From Drosophila persimilis (lineage: Eukaryota; Arthropoda; Insecta; Diptera; Drosophilidae), in contig NW_020825399.1 of assembly GCF_003286085.1 (NCBI RefSeq), positions 248,001 to 312,000 on the forward strand: 64,000 nucleotides of DNA, written 5' to 3'. A program made the translations under genes and the position numbers. Each line of letters opens with the position of its first letter. Within the stretch, counting starts at the first letter, position 1. The notes beneath the pieces are model-generated. The model saw nothing but the letters and a program-made list of their open reading frames with translations. It had not been told where the DNA came from and ran no database searches. Shown here one piece after another: positions 38,044-47,412 of the stretch.

Positions 38044-38599
38044 CCTGGGAATCGAAATTCACGTAGGTCGCTGCTGCTGGGGAACAAGAAGCACCAAAGG
38101 TCATTACGCTCATTACGTACCTATCCGGTTCTCGACTGGTGTCACCATATCTCCAGAGAAACTGCTGTGAGCTTTGATCCTCCGAACGTATCCTAACCTG
38201 GTGAAACATTTCTCTAATATCTCCGCAGATGCCAATAGACTTCTCTCGAAAGCGCGATATTACTCCTACCAGCGATGGCAATTGATCGGGGCCCTTTAGT
38301 AGCATTGAATTAAGAGCGATGCCTTCCACTTTGGCTGCTGCATCCCATACGAGTCTTAATTTGCCTTTGTTCGGGTTCTTAGTCACGAATACGGGCAGAT
38401 ACCAGGAGCGTTTGCCTTCGACCATTTCATCTTTTTCCAGTTTTCGGACGTAGCCGATGTCTTCGTACCTCTTAATCTGTTCGTTTACGAACTCTCGTAT
38501 CACCTTATCGCGTGTCATACGAGATTCTAGGCACCGAAGTCCTCTCTGGAGGAAGGAAGTTCCACGTTGTCGTACCGCCAGAGGAGTCCTGTCTCCCAT
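38003..38599 (-). pseudogene. BEL/Pao reverse transcriptase, copy A, truncated by deletion
   Basis: RT linker and fingers: RYEDIGYVRKLEKDEMVEGK, RLVWDAAAKVEGIALNSML, then SIGICGDIREMFHQVRIRSE (motif A Asp) and SVMTFGASCSPAAATYV. The next residues NFDSQDGAYG come from downstream sequence. About 690 bases of copy B (43533-44245), including the RT segment after the VMTFGA motif, the thumb, connection and RNase H start, are deleted. A 14-bp deletion at about 38533 also separates it from the protease-linker frame. Confidence 0.85.
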
Positions 38600-40401
38600 C
38601 TCTTCATTTCGCTGCTAAACCTCGTGCAATTTTCCAGTATTGTTTTTGCTCTTTCGTCCTCTTTGGACCTGAGTGTGCTCTTCGCCATGTTTATGCCAAC
38701 CGCGTCTAATGAGAAACTCTCTTTTACAAGAGTGTCCAGCTGTGGGTGTTTATTACATTCGCATACGTGCATTACCCGCGGACTCGCTGGCCCGTCGCCC
38801 TTTCTGCGGCCATAAACAGACCACCCCAACCTGGACTTGGCGGCGATAAATTCGGAATTCTCGCGTTCTTTGACGGTCAGTGGCACTCCAAGTTTCACGT
38901 TGTCCAATCCGATGATCAATGACGCTCTCACGTCCTTGTAGCTGAGTATCGGTAGCTTTTCCAGGTGGGAATGGGATTTTAGGATTGAGTCGTCCAGCGT
39001 CTGATTCGGCAGATCCAGGTTTTTTACTGTTCTCACGTTTTGAAGCGTGAATCTGCGAGCCACATTGTCCCTTGGAGAGATCGCTAGGCTTATCCATTTG
39101 GATTGAGATTCTCTCTGCGTGATGTCTCCAGTCCAGCGTAGGCATAGCTCGTCCGAGGGGCCATCGATACCTAGTTTTTCCGTTATCTCCGTCTCGATTA
39201 GGGTACAGGCGGATCCTTCGTCTATCAGTGCGAACACTTGCATTTGGCCGTTCGGTCCATACAATGTTAAGGGGACGTATCTAAACAACGCAGCTTCGTT
39301 CTGCATCGTGTGCAGTATCGTAGTGCTTTCCTTCGGTCTATTCTCTACCCTAGAGCTTTGCTGGTTACTGTTGTGGAGGAGAAAATGGTGCTTTCTCGAG
39401 CAGCCGTCGACGGAACATACTCTTGTTGACTTACAGTGCCTTATAAAGTGTTTGCCAAGGCACCTCCAGCATAGCTTATTTTCTCTGACGAAGTTCCATC
39501 TACCTGGCCCTTCTAGCTCCAGGAACTGCTTACAGTCCTCCAATTTGTGGGCCCCATTGCACCTACGGCAGGGCGGTTGTGCGCTGCTATCATTGTGCAC
39601 CATAAGCCGGATTCTTGGGTTCTTCTCCTTCGTGCAGACTTCTTTCTCGGGTGCTACTGGCATCACGGTGCTTGCGCACGATGCGACTCGGAATAGCCAA
39701 TCGTCGAAAACGGCGATATTTACCCTCGGAAGTCCAGCGCTTTGTCTGGCCCAATCCAGTTTCAAGTCGAATGGGAGTTTCTCCACAAGGTCGCGAAGTA
39801 ACATTGGGTCGTTCAGATAGGCGGACAGTCCTATCGCGTCAACAGTAGCGCGATAATTTTGCACCGACAGCGCCAGGCGCACTAAGCTTTCGATGCTGCT
39901 CGATTTCACGGACGGCTCCATTCTTAGCTTCGTCTGCAGGGTGTGATATATGGCCTCTGGTCGGCCGTATAGCATTCGAAGAGTCTCGATGGCTAGTCGA
40001 ACTGTTGCGGGCATCATTAATTTTCCTCGTACTGCTTCCAAAGCAGCACCTTTCAGGCACCTTTGCAGCCTCATGAGATTCTCTTGATCGCTGAGTCCGC
40101 AGCGTTCTGTGGATTGCTCGAAGTTTACTATGAACATGGGCCATTCCTCGGGGTTTCCAGAAAAGCATGGTAGATCCTTGTTGATGACTTGTCTTGCGGC
40201 TATCTGGGATGCTGTCAAGCATCTCTCCGCCCCCGCTGGCGCGACCGCTTGATTACTCCCGTACGCGTACGGGTCCGAAATATTTCGACTCGTACTTGGG
40301 TAATACTGTGCAGTCGGGGCGCGAATGAAGGGGTTTTGCCCATGCAGGTTGGTACCCAGCGCCGGTGCGGCCATTGGATGCCACGTAGCGCCGACTGGCA
40401 T
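38527..40401 (-). CDS. BEL/Pao Gag C-terminal part and protease, copy A
   Basis: A 624-codon frame. Gag core: VINKDLPCFSGNPEEWPMFI (about residue 72), LQRCLKGAALEAVR, YHTLQTKLRMEPSVKSSS. There are three Cys/His fingers (CRRCNGAHKLEDC, CWRCLGKHFIRHC, CSVDGCSRKHH, about residues 285-345). Protease: ALIDEGSACTLIETEITEKL (about 392-411), where the active site reads Asp-Glu-Gly-Ser, the form used in this BEL group. The LIIGLDNVKLGVPL and SRLGWSVYGRRKGD linker precedes RT. The end SSREDFGA results from a 14-bp deletion relative to copy B, so Pol is not in frame. Upstream Gag (40931-40416) is in an overlapping frame. Confidence 0.8.
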   Translation of the reverse strand: MPVGATWHPMAAPALGTNLHGQNPFIRAPTAQYYPSTSRNISDPYAYGSNQAVAPAGAERCLTASQIAARQVINKDLPCFSGNPEEWPMFIVNFEQSTERCGLSDQENLMRLQRCLKGAALEAVRGKLMMPATVRLAIETLRMLYGRPEAIYHTLQTKLRMEPSVKSSSIESLVRLALSVQNYRATVDAIGLSAYLNDPMLLRDLVEKLPFDLKLDWARQSAGLPRVNIAVFDDWLFRVASCASTVMPVAPEKEVCTKEKNPRIRLMVHNDSSAQPPCRRCNGAHKLEDCKQFLELEGPGRWNFVRENKLCWRCLGKHFIRHCKSTRVCSVDGCSRKHHFLLHNSNQQSSRVENRPKESTTILHTMQNEAALFRYVPLTLYGPNGQMQVFALIDEGSACTLIETEITEKLGIDGPSDELCLRWTGDITQRESQSKWISLAISPRDNVARRFTLQNVRTVKNLDLPNQTLDDSILKSHSHLEKLPILSYKDVRASLIIGLDNVKLGVPLTVKERENSEFIAAKSRLGWSVYGRRKGDGPASPRVMHVCECNKHPQLDTLVKESFSLDAVGINMAKSTLRSKEDERAKTILENCTRFSSEMKRWETGLLWRYDNVELPSSREDFGA

Positions 40402-40415
40402 TGTCTCGTTCGGAT

Positions 40416-40931
40416 TCAGCCAGTAGGCATTCCAGTCCGCGTGGCTTCCGTGGGTCCTGACATGTGGACTCCGGTCCAGTTGGGAACTGCTCTGTCCCAG
40501 CCTCCGTTGATTACCGTGGAGCTCATGAGCCCTCCTGCTTGAGGCAGTCTGGAATGCGTCGGGATGGAGCGCATTCCCTCGAAGGCCGTGGCGTACGTCG
40601 GCCTTCCTAATGCATCCGCTCTCTGCTGAGCGAACGTTTCCCAGCTATCTAAAAGGCTCGTTCTTGGTGAGAAGGCTTGATCCACACCTCCTCCTTGGTT
40701 GGTATGCTCTGGTGCTTGATGGCTCGTTGGGGCTGTGGTGGACACGTTAGGTGTGGCCGTTGTTGCCGCCGAGATCACATCTATGTATGTATCCCTAACG
40801 CGATGAGTTTCCCTTGCACCTCCCTCAGTCTCAGAACACGCACCAAGCATCTTTTCCGGCACATTTATTTCTCCTAATCCACACGGGGTCTCACCGCCAG
40901 ATTCCGACTGCTGACCTTTGACGCCGTCCAT
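40416..40931 (-). CDS. BEL/Pao Gag N-terminal part, copy A
   Basis: A 171-codon frame starting MDGVKGQQSESGGETPCGLG. It is Ser/Thr/Gly rich with weak acidic character, ending GPTEATRTGMPTG and overlapping MPVGATWHPM in the next frame, which suggests a single-base frameshift near 40400. It matches no enzyme domain. No second copy exists, because copy B lacks gag. Confidence 0.6.
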   Translation of the reverse strand: MDGVKGQQSESGGETPCGLGEINVPEKMLGACSETEGGARETHRVRDTYIDVISAATTATPNVSTTAPTSHQAPEHTNQGGGVDQAFSPRTSLLDSWETFAQQRADALGRPTYATAFEGMRSIPTHSRLPQAGGLMSSTVINGGWDRAVPNWTGVHMSGPTEATRTGMPTG

Positions 40932-41474
40932 TTTACTCCGGTGTCTTTTTTGTACAGTCCTGGTTTGAGGTTATACACGAACCACGTGTCGCTCGAATGT
41001 AAGAGATTAGCCTTTCTGTCCAACTGTATGAGGATATCTCACCTGCAAAGTCGAATCCCTCGTGACGCAGCTGACTGCGTCGCACGCCGATCTTCTTTCT
41101 GTCGGTCGTAATTATTCGATTTGCTCTCTGTTGCGCAGGAAAAGTTTTTTAGAATATTGCCGCGCCGGGCAACGCCTCCAAATCTGGGGCCGTACGTTTG
41201 ATAAGCCTCCCGTGTTCAATACGCCTCCCGTGGTTTTGTTCTTTAAATCGGTTTTATTCATTTGTTTGTTTCACTTATTTATTCATTTACAATGTCGGGC
41301 GGGTGTTAAACTACGAGAGCTAGCGCTAAAAAACTTGTACCGCTTCAGTGCTTTTTCTGCTGCCTTTTGTTTTCGTTCTTCCTTCTTCCTGCCTTTGTCT
41401 GCCCTTCGCCCTAATTAACCCTTTGCTCAGCGCTGTTAATGTTTGTGCTGTTAACGCAGTGATATTCAGGGCTG

Positions 41475-42560
41475 TTAGGCGCAGTGATATTCAGGACTGT
41501 TAGGCGCAGTGATATTTAGAGCTGCCGCTGCGGTTTCTGCCGTAACATTCCCCCCTTCGCAAACTTCGTCGCTTGTCGTGATGTTTGCCAAACTCCTGGT
41601 TACGCCTTGATCCATTAGTGGGTTCGTTGTCCTCACGTCTAACTTGGCCAGTTTAACTATTGGCCGAGTTAGCAGTCCAGATGCGGTGCGGATCACCGCG
41701 CTTCGGGCGATCCCGTCCTTGGCTACTCGAAGGTCCATGATGACGCCTTTCCTCCACTGCACCTTGGGGCTTGTTTCGTCCGCTAGAACCACGACGTCTC
41801 CGAGTTGGATAGGGTTGGTTGGGGTTCCATGCCATTTGGTTCGTGTCGTCAGGCACGGTAGGTACTCCTTCAGCCATCGTTTTCTGAAGCTGTCCACGAT
41901 CTGCCCTGCAATGCGAAAACTCTTACCAAGCATAGCTCCTATTGCGCTGCCGTCGCTCTTTGCTGCCATCGAGCTGGTCTCTGCTCTCAGAAAGTGATTC
42001 GGTGTAAGTACGTCGGCTTCCGGACACTCCAACGGCACGTAAGTCAGGGGTCGGGAATTTAGCATATTTTCTATCTTTGCTAGTGCTGTTCTCAGCACTG
42101 GTTCTTGTACGTGCGTCTCCTCTAATATTTCGGCTAGTATGGATTTCACCGATCTGATCATTCTTTCCCACGCACCTCCCATGTGGGGTGCTCCTGGGGG
42201 TATGAAGGACCATTCTATTTGCGGGTACTTGTTTTCCAGTTCGTTCGGTAGAATTCTTTCAATTTCTTCTCGTAGTAGGCGGCTGGCTCCTCGGAAGTTC
42301 GTCCCGTTGTCCGACACGATTCTCTTGGGGACTCCTCGACGGGCTACGAACATTTCCAATGTTAGCATGAAGGCGTCTGTTGACAGGGAGTTTGCCAGCT
42401 CGATGTGTACTGCTCGCACGGTGAGGCATGTGAATAGTACTCCCCATCGTTTCTCGCGTCGTCTTCCTACGTTTACCTCCAGTGGTCCGAAGTAGTCGAT
42501 ACCTGTGTTTGTGAATGGCAATTCGTTGATTGCTAGCCTCTCTGGTGGTAGGCTTCCCAT
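41475..42560 (-). CDS. BEL/Pao integrase core, copy B
   Basis: 361 codons, starting MGSLPPERLAINELPFTNTG, with the same motifs as copy A (GIDYFGPLEV, SDNGTNFRGAS, GGAWERMIRSVK), so all three catalytic acidic residues are present. The C-terminal tail differs after AAAALNITAPNSPEYHCA, reflecting local repeats of GCAGTGATATT(C/T)AG in the 3' region (41455-41520). Confidence 0.8.
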   Translation of the reverse strand: MGSLPPERLAINELPFTNTGIDYFGPLEVNVGRRREKRWGVLFTCLTVRAVHIELANSLSTDAFMLTLEMFVARRGVPKRIVSDNGTNFRGASRLLREEIERILPNELENKYPQIEWSFIPPGAPHMGGAWERMIRSVKSILAEILEETHVQEPVLRTALAKIENMLNSRPLTYVPLECPEADVLTPNHFLRAETSSMAAKSDGSAIGAMLGKSFRIAGQIVDSFRKRWLKEYLPCLTTRTKWHGTPTNPIQLGDVVVLADETSPKVQWRKGVIMDLRVAKDGIARSAVIRTASGLLTRPIVKLAKLDVRTTNPLMDQGVTRSLANITTSDEVCEGGNVTAETAAAALNITAPNSPEYHCA

Positions 42561-42613
42561 CTCCGGTGCCTCTGGAAGCGCTCTTTTATTGCGACATCTT
42601 TGGCAGGTTTTCG

Positions 42614-44179
42614 CTACGGCGCGAACTCTTGCAGTCCTGGTATGTGGTACAATTGTCGCATCTCGTTGACGACGATCTCGGTAAGCTGATGCTGAAACTT
42701 CCGATGGAAATAATCAATGAGAAGATTAGTGACGTTATGTCCTCCGGGTAGAATTACTGGCCGTTTCAGGTTCCTCGTTATGCCGATCGACTTATCTATG
42801 CGGCCGCGTATTCTCAGTACGCCTGTTTCATCGAGGTACGGCGATAATTTGTAGATCGAACTTTTCTTACTCACGATTCTTCCTTGTCGTAGAAGAGCCG
42901 TTTCTTCGGAGTAAGCCTCTTCTTGTACCATCCGGTATATAACGATGTTGACATCTTCCATGTTGCGAAAGCGTGCGGCTAAATTTGCCTCCTCTGATGC
43001 GAAATCTCTTTTGCGTATTTTGCCCAGAAATCTCATCACGCATCTCAGGGCTCCCGTGAACTTTTCCCATTTGCTAAAGCGACATACATCTGGGATTATG
43101 CTACTCAGCTTTGATGGCGGTTTCGGCGTATCCGTCCATTCGTGTACGTGTATCCGTTCCAGATTACACGAGTTGAGCTGTGTAGTTGGCCAGTGTTCTT
43201 CCTCGTCAAATAGGAACGGCGGACCGGAGAACCATCTCGCTTCCGGTTGGAAACTCGACTCTTTGGTCCACTTCGTTCCATCGTCTGCTACGTTCAGAGC
43301 GGATGGAACCCATTTCCATTCTGATATGTCCGAGGTTTCCAAGATCTCTCCAATTCGGAGCGCAACGAACTGATGGTACTTTCGGGCGTCTGAACATATC
43401 CAATACAGCACGTTCTTGGAGTCGGTCCAAAAAACGCGTCGCTTGACCTCGACGGAGAGCTCCTCTGTTATGAGTTTAGCTAGTCGTAGGCCGAGGATCG
43501 CTGCCATAAGCTCCATCCTGGGAATCGAAATTGGTTTCAATGGTGCCACTCTTGTCTTGGATGCGAGTAGTGTGCATCTGACTTCTCCTCTTTGTTCGAT
43601 CCTTATGTAGGCGACGGCTGCAAAGGCGTTTATGCTCGCGTCTGTAAAGATGTGTAATTGGATATTAGATGTTTCTTTCGTTAGACCGAGATATCGTGGA
43701 ACCCTTAATTCTTCGATGTTTTGTAGTTGCCGTGCCCATATCATCCAACGTTGACGTTCGCTTTCTTCGACCTGTTCATCCCAGCCTACGGCCGACCTCC
43801 ACACGTCCTGCAGTATTATCTTTGCCTGTATAATATAGAACCCCAGTAGTCCTAAGGGATCGAAGATGGTCATGACTGTACGTAGAATTGACCGCTTCGT
43901 CACAGTTTTCGCTTCGTCGTATATGTCATTCGGAAACTTATTGACGAAGGTGAAGTAATCATTCCTTGGATGCCACCACATGCCAAGCACTCGTTCTCGT
44001 CTTGTTGAGTCCGTCATCTCGATGGGTCGTTCTTGATGATCTCCATCTCCTGAGAGCGCTCTCATCACAGTGCTCGAGTTAGATATCCATCCTCTCATCT
44101 CGAAGCCTCCTTCTTTGTGTATGTTCCTCACTGCCAGCGCTAGACGGACCATTTCGTCTTCGGAGTCACAGCCAGTCAT
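42614..44179 (-). CDS. BEL/Pao RT C-terminal region, RNase H and integrase N-terminus, copy B
   Basis: A 521-codon open frame: MTGCDSEDEMVRLALAVRNI (RT thumb), DPLGLLGFYIIQAKIILQDV (connection), then RNase H with LHIFTDASINAFAAVAYI (first Asp), SIPRMELMAAILGL (Glu) and VFWTDSKNVLYW (Asp), and the integrase zinc part HRKFQHQLTEIVVNEM. RNase H catalytic residues are complete here, unlike copy A. The frame begins after FVDDW(L), where the RT catalytic Asp pair lies in the neighbouring frame (44180), and ends just before the integrase Cys pair. Confidence 0.85.
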   Translation of the reverse strand: MTGCDSEDEMVRLALAVRNIHKEGGFEMRGWISNSSTVMRALSGDGDHQERPIEMTDSTRRERVLGMWWHPRNDYFTFVNKFPNDIYDEAKTVTKRSILRTVMTIFDPLGLLGFYIIQAKIILQDVWRSAVGWDEQVEESERQRWMIWARQLQNIEELRVPRYLGLTKETSNIQLHIFTDASINAFAAVAYIRIEQRGEVRCTLLASKTRVAPLKPISIPRMELMAAILGLRLAKLITEELSVEVKRRVFWTDSKNVLYWICSDARKYHQFVALRIGEILETSDISEWKWVPSALNVADDGTKWTKESSFQPEARWFSGPPFLFDEEEHWPTTQLNSCNLERIHVHEWTDTPKPPSKLSSIIPDVCRFSKWEKFTGALRCVMRFLGKIRKRDFASEEANLAARFRNMEDVNIVIYRMVQEEAYSEETALLRQGRIVSKKSSIYKLSPYLDETGVLRIRGRIDKSIGITRNLKRPVILPGGHNVTNLLIDYFHRKFQHQLTEIVVNEMRQLYHIPGLQEFAP

Positions 44180-45038
44180 CTACAAAGGTGTTGCGAAGTA
44201 CAGCCTCTACTTCCTCTCTTTGTTCCTCGATGAACCTTTCAGCGTTCCTATCTCTCACGTAGGTCGCTGCTGCTGGGGAACAAGAAGCACCGAAGGTCAT
44301 TACGCTCATTACGTACCTATCCGGTTCTCGACTGGTGTCACCATATCTCCAGAGAAACTGCTGTGAGCTTTGATCCTCCGAACGTATCCTAACCTGGTGA
44401 AACATTTCTCTAATATCTCCGCAGATGCCAATAGACTTCTCTCGAAAGCGCGATATTACTCCTACCAGCGATGGCAATTGGTCGGGGCCCTTTAGTAGCA
44501 TTGAATTAAGAGCGATGCCTTCCACTTTGGCTGCTGCATCCCATACGAGTCTTAATTTGCCTTTGTTCGGGTTCTTAGTCACGAATACGGGCAGATACCA
44601 GGAGCGTTTGCCTTCGACCATTTCATCTTTTTCCAGTTTTCGGACGTAGCCGATGTCTTCGTACCTCTTAATCTGTTCGTTTACGAACTCTCGTAGCACC
44701 TTATCGCGTGTCATACGAGATTCTAGGCACCGAAGTCGTCGCATTGCCATCTCTCTGGAGGAAGGAAGTTCCACGTTGTCGTACCGCCAGAGGAGTCCTG
44801 TCTCCCATCTCTTCATTTCGCTGCTAAACCTCGTGCAATTTTCCAGTATTGTTTTTGCTTTTTCGTCCTCTTTGGACCTGAGTGTGCCCTTCGCCATGTT
44901 TATGCCAACCGCGTCTAATGAGAAACTCTCTTTTACAAGAGTGTCCAGCTGTGGGTGTTTATTACATTCGCATACGTGCATTACCCGCGGACTCGCTGGC
45001 CCGTCGCCCTTTCTGCGGCCATAAACAGACCACCCCAT
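44166..45038 (-). CDS. BEL/Pao RT N-terminal region, copy B
   Basis: 290 codons: LGWSVYGRRKGD-like linker, CLESRMTRDKVLREFVNEQI, RLVWDAAAKVEGIALNSMLL, GICGDIREMFHQVRIRSEDQ (catalytic Asp), YVMSVMTFGASCSPAAATYV, and the end VLRNTFVDDWL, where FVDD is the second catalytic motif. A stop or frameshift right after it separates the thumb (44179 downward). The region shows what copy A has lost. Confidence 0.85.
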   Translation of the reverse strand: MGWSVYGRRKGDGPASPRVMHVCECNKHPQLDTLVKESFSLDAVGINMAKGTLRSKEDEKAKTILENCTRFSSEMKRWETGLLWRYDNVELPSSREMAMRRLRCLESRMTRDKVLREFVNEQIKRYEDIGYVRKLEKDEMVEGKRSWYLPVFVTKNPNKGKLRLVWDAAAKVEGIALNSMLLKGPDQLPSLVGVISRFREKSIGICGDIREMFHQVRIRSEDQSSQQFLWRYGDTSREPDRYVMSVMTFGASCSPAAATYVRDRNAERFIEEQREEVEAVLRNTFVDDWL

Positions 45039-45540
45039 CGGAATTCTCGCGTTCTTTGACAGTCAGTGGCACTCCAAGTTTCACGTTGTCCAATCCGATG
45101 ATCAATGACGCTCTCACGTCCTTGTAGCTGAGTATCGGTAGCTTTTCCAGGTGCGAATGGGATCTTAGGATTGAGTCGTCCAGCGTCTGCTTCGGCAGAT
45201 CCAGGTTTTTTACTGTTCTCACGTTTTGAAGCGTGAATCTGCGAGCCACATTGTCCCTTGGAGAGATCGCTAGGCTTATCCATTTGGATTGAGATTCTCT
45301 CTGCGTGATGTCTCCAGTCCAGCGTAGGCATAACTCGTCCGAGGGGCCATCGATACCTAGTTTTTCCGTTATCTCCGTCTCGATTAGGGTACAGGCGGAT
45401 CCTTCGTCTATCTGAGCGAACACTTGCATTTGGCCGTTCGGTCCATACAATGTTAAGGGGACATATCTAAACAACGCAGCTTCGTTCTGCATCGTGTGCA
45501 GTATCGTAGTGCTTTCCTTCGGCCTATTCTCTTGCTTCAA
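44962..45540 (-). pseudogene. BEL/Pao protease, copy B
   Basis: 192 codons starting KQENRPKESTTILHTMQNEA, with the protease FAQIDEGSACTLIETEITEK and the LIIGLDNVKLGVPLTVKER linker. It loses frame at KERENSDGVV, where about 22 bases present in copy A are missing. Upstream gag is cut away at the junction with plus-strand sequence (45540). Confidence 0.8.
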
Positions 45541-45689
45541 TTCAGAAAACGCGCTTGGGATGGGGCGGGTCTGGAGGTGGTTCTCGTTTAAAAGGTTCCG
45601 CGTTGATGGTCTCTCGCGTTCGGGCTGTAGCTGCTGAGCATAATTATCCAGAGGATCGGCTTGAGGTGCTTCTTCGGAGGTTTCGGGAG

Positions 45690-46736
45690 GTAGGTAATTG
45701 CATCGAACCTATAGTAAAGTCTACCAAAGAAGAGCTAGATTGTGAAGCACTCTTTGTGCAGCATTTCCGTCGACTACATAAAGGCGATTATTGTGTTCGG
45801 CTGCCAGCAAAATAAAATTTGGATATCCTTGGAGAATCTTACAATCAAGCGCTTCGTAGATTCCTGACCCTTGAGAGAAAGTTAGATCGTCGCCGTGATA
45901 TTAAATCTCAGTATGCAGCATTTATAAAGGAATACCTTGATTTAGGCCATATGTCTCAGGTTCTTACCCAGTCAATCAGCAACTGCTGGTATTTTTTGCC
46001 TAACCATTGCGTCATGAAGGAAGATAGTTCTACGACCAAGCTTCGCGTCGTTTTTGATCGATCCGCTTCAACCTCATCTGGATATTCCCTGAACGTTTTA
46101 ATGGCTGGTCCCGTAATCCAACCAAAACTGTTTCATATTCTTGCTCGATTTCGGTCATACGCCGTTGCGATTACGGGAGATATCTGTAAGATGTATCGTT
46201 GTGTAAGAGTCTCGACCGAGGATAGCAACTTGCAGTGTATTCTGTGGAGAAACTCTAGGGAAGAAGACTTGCGTGTGTTTCAATTGGACACCGTTACTTG
46301 TGGGACGAAGCCTGCCTCCTATTTATCAGTGCGAGCGATGCATCAGTTGGTTGGCAATGGACGAGCAGACGGCGTTTCCAGTTGGAGCTGAAATCCTTCG
46401 CCGTGACTTCTACGTGGATGACTTGATATCTGGAGCCAGCTCTCAGGAGGAGGCTATCCGAATTCGGGAGCAAACTACTTGTCTAGAGGTCAGTTCAGAT
46501 TGAGGAAATGGTGTTCGAACGTCCCTGCTGTGCTGGATGGTATTCCGGAAGAGGACAAGGAAACATTTTTGAAGTTCGACGATGGCAGCCATGTGACTAA
46601 AACTTTAGGATTTGCGTGGGATCCGGTTTCTGATCTACTATTATTTTCGTTCTCGGCCCTTCAATCTTTTTTGAATTCCTACATCCATAGCGCGATTCTA
46701 CGATCCTCTCGGACTAGCTGGTCCCGTAACTACTAA
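45690..46736 (+). pseudogene. BEL/Pao reverse transcriptase
   Basis: Reads in several frames: FREVGNCIEPIVKSTKEELD (linker), YSAFMREF-like QYAAFIKEYLDLGHMSQVL, PNHCVMKEDSSTTKLRVVFD, AVAITGDICKMYRCVRVSTE (motif A Asp), LQCILWRNSREEDLRVFQLD, then FYVDDLISGASSQEEAIRIR (YVDD pair, about 46409-46420), LRKWCSNVPAVLDGIPEEDK and TKTLGFAWDPVSDLLLF. Frameshifts occur at about 45815, 46385 and 46500. The 46680 region has lost the connection domain start. Confidence 0.8.
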
Positions 46737-46792
46737 ATCCAAAATCTTTCTCCAGAGTTTGTGCCAAGAGAAGTTGTCCTGGGATGAAAGCC

Positions 46793-47068
46793 TTCCAGTC
46801 GCACTGAACACCGAGTGGCAGGAAATATTTCCTCGGCTTGTAGTCCGTCCAGACTCTACGCTGGAAATTCACGGATTTTCCGATGCCAGCATCGAGGCTT
46901 ATGGTGCATGCATTTCCAGTCGCACTGAACACCGAATGGCAGGAGATATGTACCAGTTTTGGTCAGATTCGTCGAGTTGAATTTCCTCGGCTGTACTCCT
47001 TCCAGACCCTACGCTGGAAATTCACGGATTTTGCAATGCCAGCATCGAGGCTTATGGTGCATGCATTT
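46793..47068 (+). repeat. Tandem duplication in the RNase H segment (121 + 155 bp)
   Basis: TTCCAGTCGCACTGAACACC to GGTGCATGCA is present twice (46793-46913 and 46914-47068). The second unit has about 34 extra bases (ATGTACCAGTTTTGGTCAGA...). Both include the RNase H start GFSDASIEAYGACI or its mutated form, FAMPASRLM, in another frame. Confidence 0.85.
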
Positions 47069-47073
47069 ATGTC

Positions 47074-47412
47074 GTGTCCAAGGGTCAGCATTCCAGCAGT
47101 CACTTACTTTGTGCCAAATCTCGTGTGGCTCCTTTGAAGGCACTTACAGAACCAAAGTTGGAGCTTTGTGGAGCGGAGTTGCTGGCTAGGCTCATATCTG
47201 AGATAGCTGGAATGAATGTCTTCAAGGGAAGGTGTTACTGTTGGTGTGATTCTGCCGTTGCGCTCTCTTGGATTCGGGACGAGCCGTCAAGATTTAATAT
47301 TTTTGTTGCAAATAGAGTGTCAACGATTCAGGAAATGACCGAAAAAATGGAATGCCGACCCAAAACTACCCAAAACTACCCACCACCATTGTGCCAACTG
47401 CACACGACTTTT
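47074..47412 (+). pseudogene. BEL/Pao RNase H, interrupted
   Basis: Contains CAKSRVAPLKALTEPKLELC (catalytic Glu), RCYCWCDSAVALSWIRDEPS (Asp) and FVANRVSTIQEMTEKMECRP, then breaks at the start of the DINE-1-like repeat. It is directly comparable with the array RNase H (52500-52720). Confidence 0.8.

Larger units (their letters stand above)
35761..41148 (-). mobile_element. BEL/Pao element, second family, copy A (gag present, RT damaged)
   Basis: Minus-strand element. The 5' leader is about 41148-40932, gag-protease 40931-38527, RT 38599-38003, RNase H remainder 38043-37450, integrase 37505-35935, and a 3' UTR/LTR-like end (to 35761). Compared with copy B it lacks about 690 bases around the RT/RNase H junction and 14 bases near 38533. 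The 3' end segment GGGCAACGCCTCCAAATCTG is repeated at 41165, where copy B ends. Confidence 0.8.
41153..45540 (-). mobile_element. BEL/Pao element, second family, copy B (gag lost, pol better kept)
   Basis: Minus-strand copy in the same orientation and offset by 5456 bases over the integrase. It runs from the LTR-like 3' end (41153-41340) through integrase (41475-42800), RNase H/RT (42614-44990) and protease (45540-45040), and stops inside the protease-gag junction at 45540, where plus-strand BEL sequence begins. A 22-bp deletion near 45035 breaks the frame between protease and RT. Confidence 0.8.
45541..47412 (+). mobile_element. BEL/Pao pol remnant (plus strand)
   Basis: Pol linker, RT and RNase H of a BEL element related to, but not the same as, the array at 48.9 kb. 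It starts at the junction with copy B and ends at 47412, where the DINE-1-like element begins. No gag, protease, integrase or LTR is visible. Confidence 0.75.
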
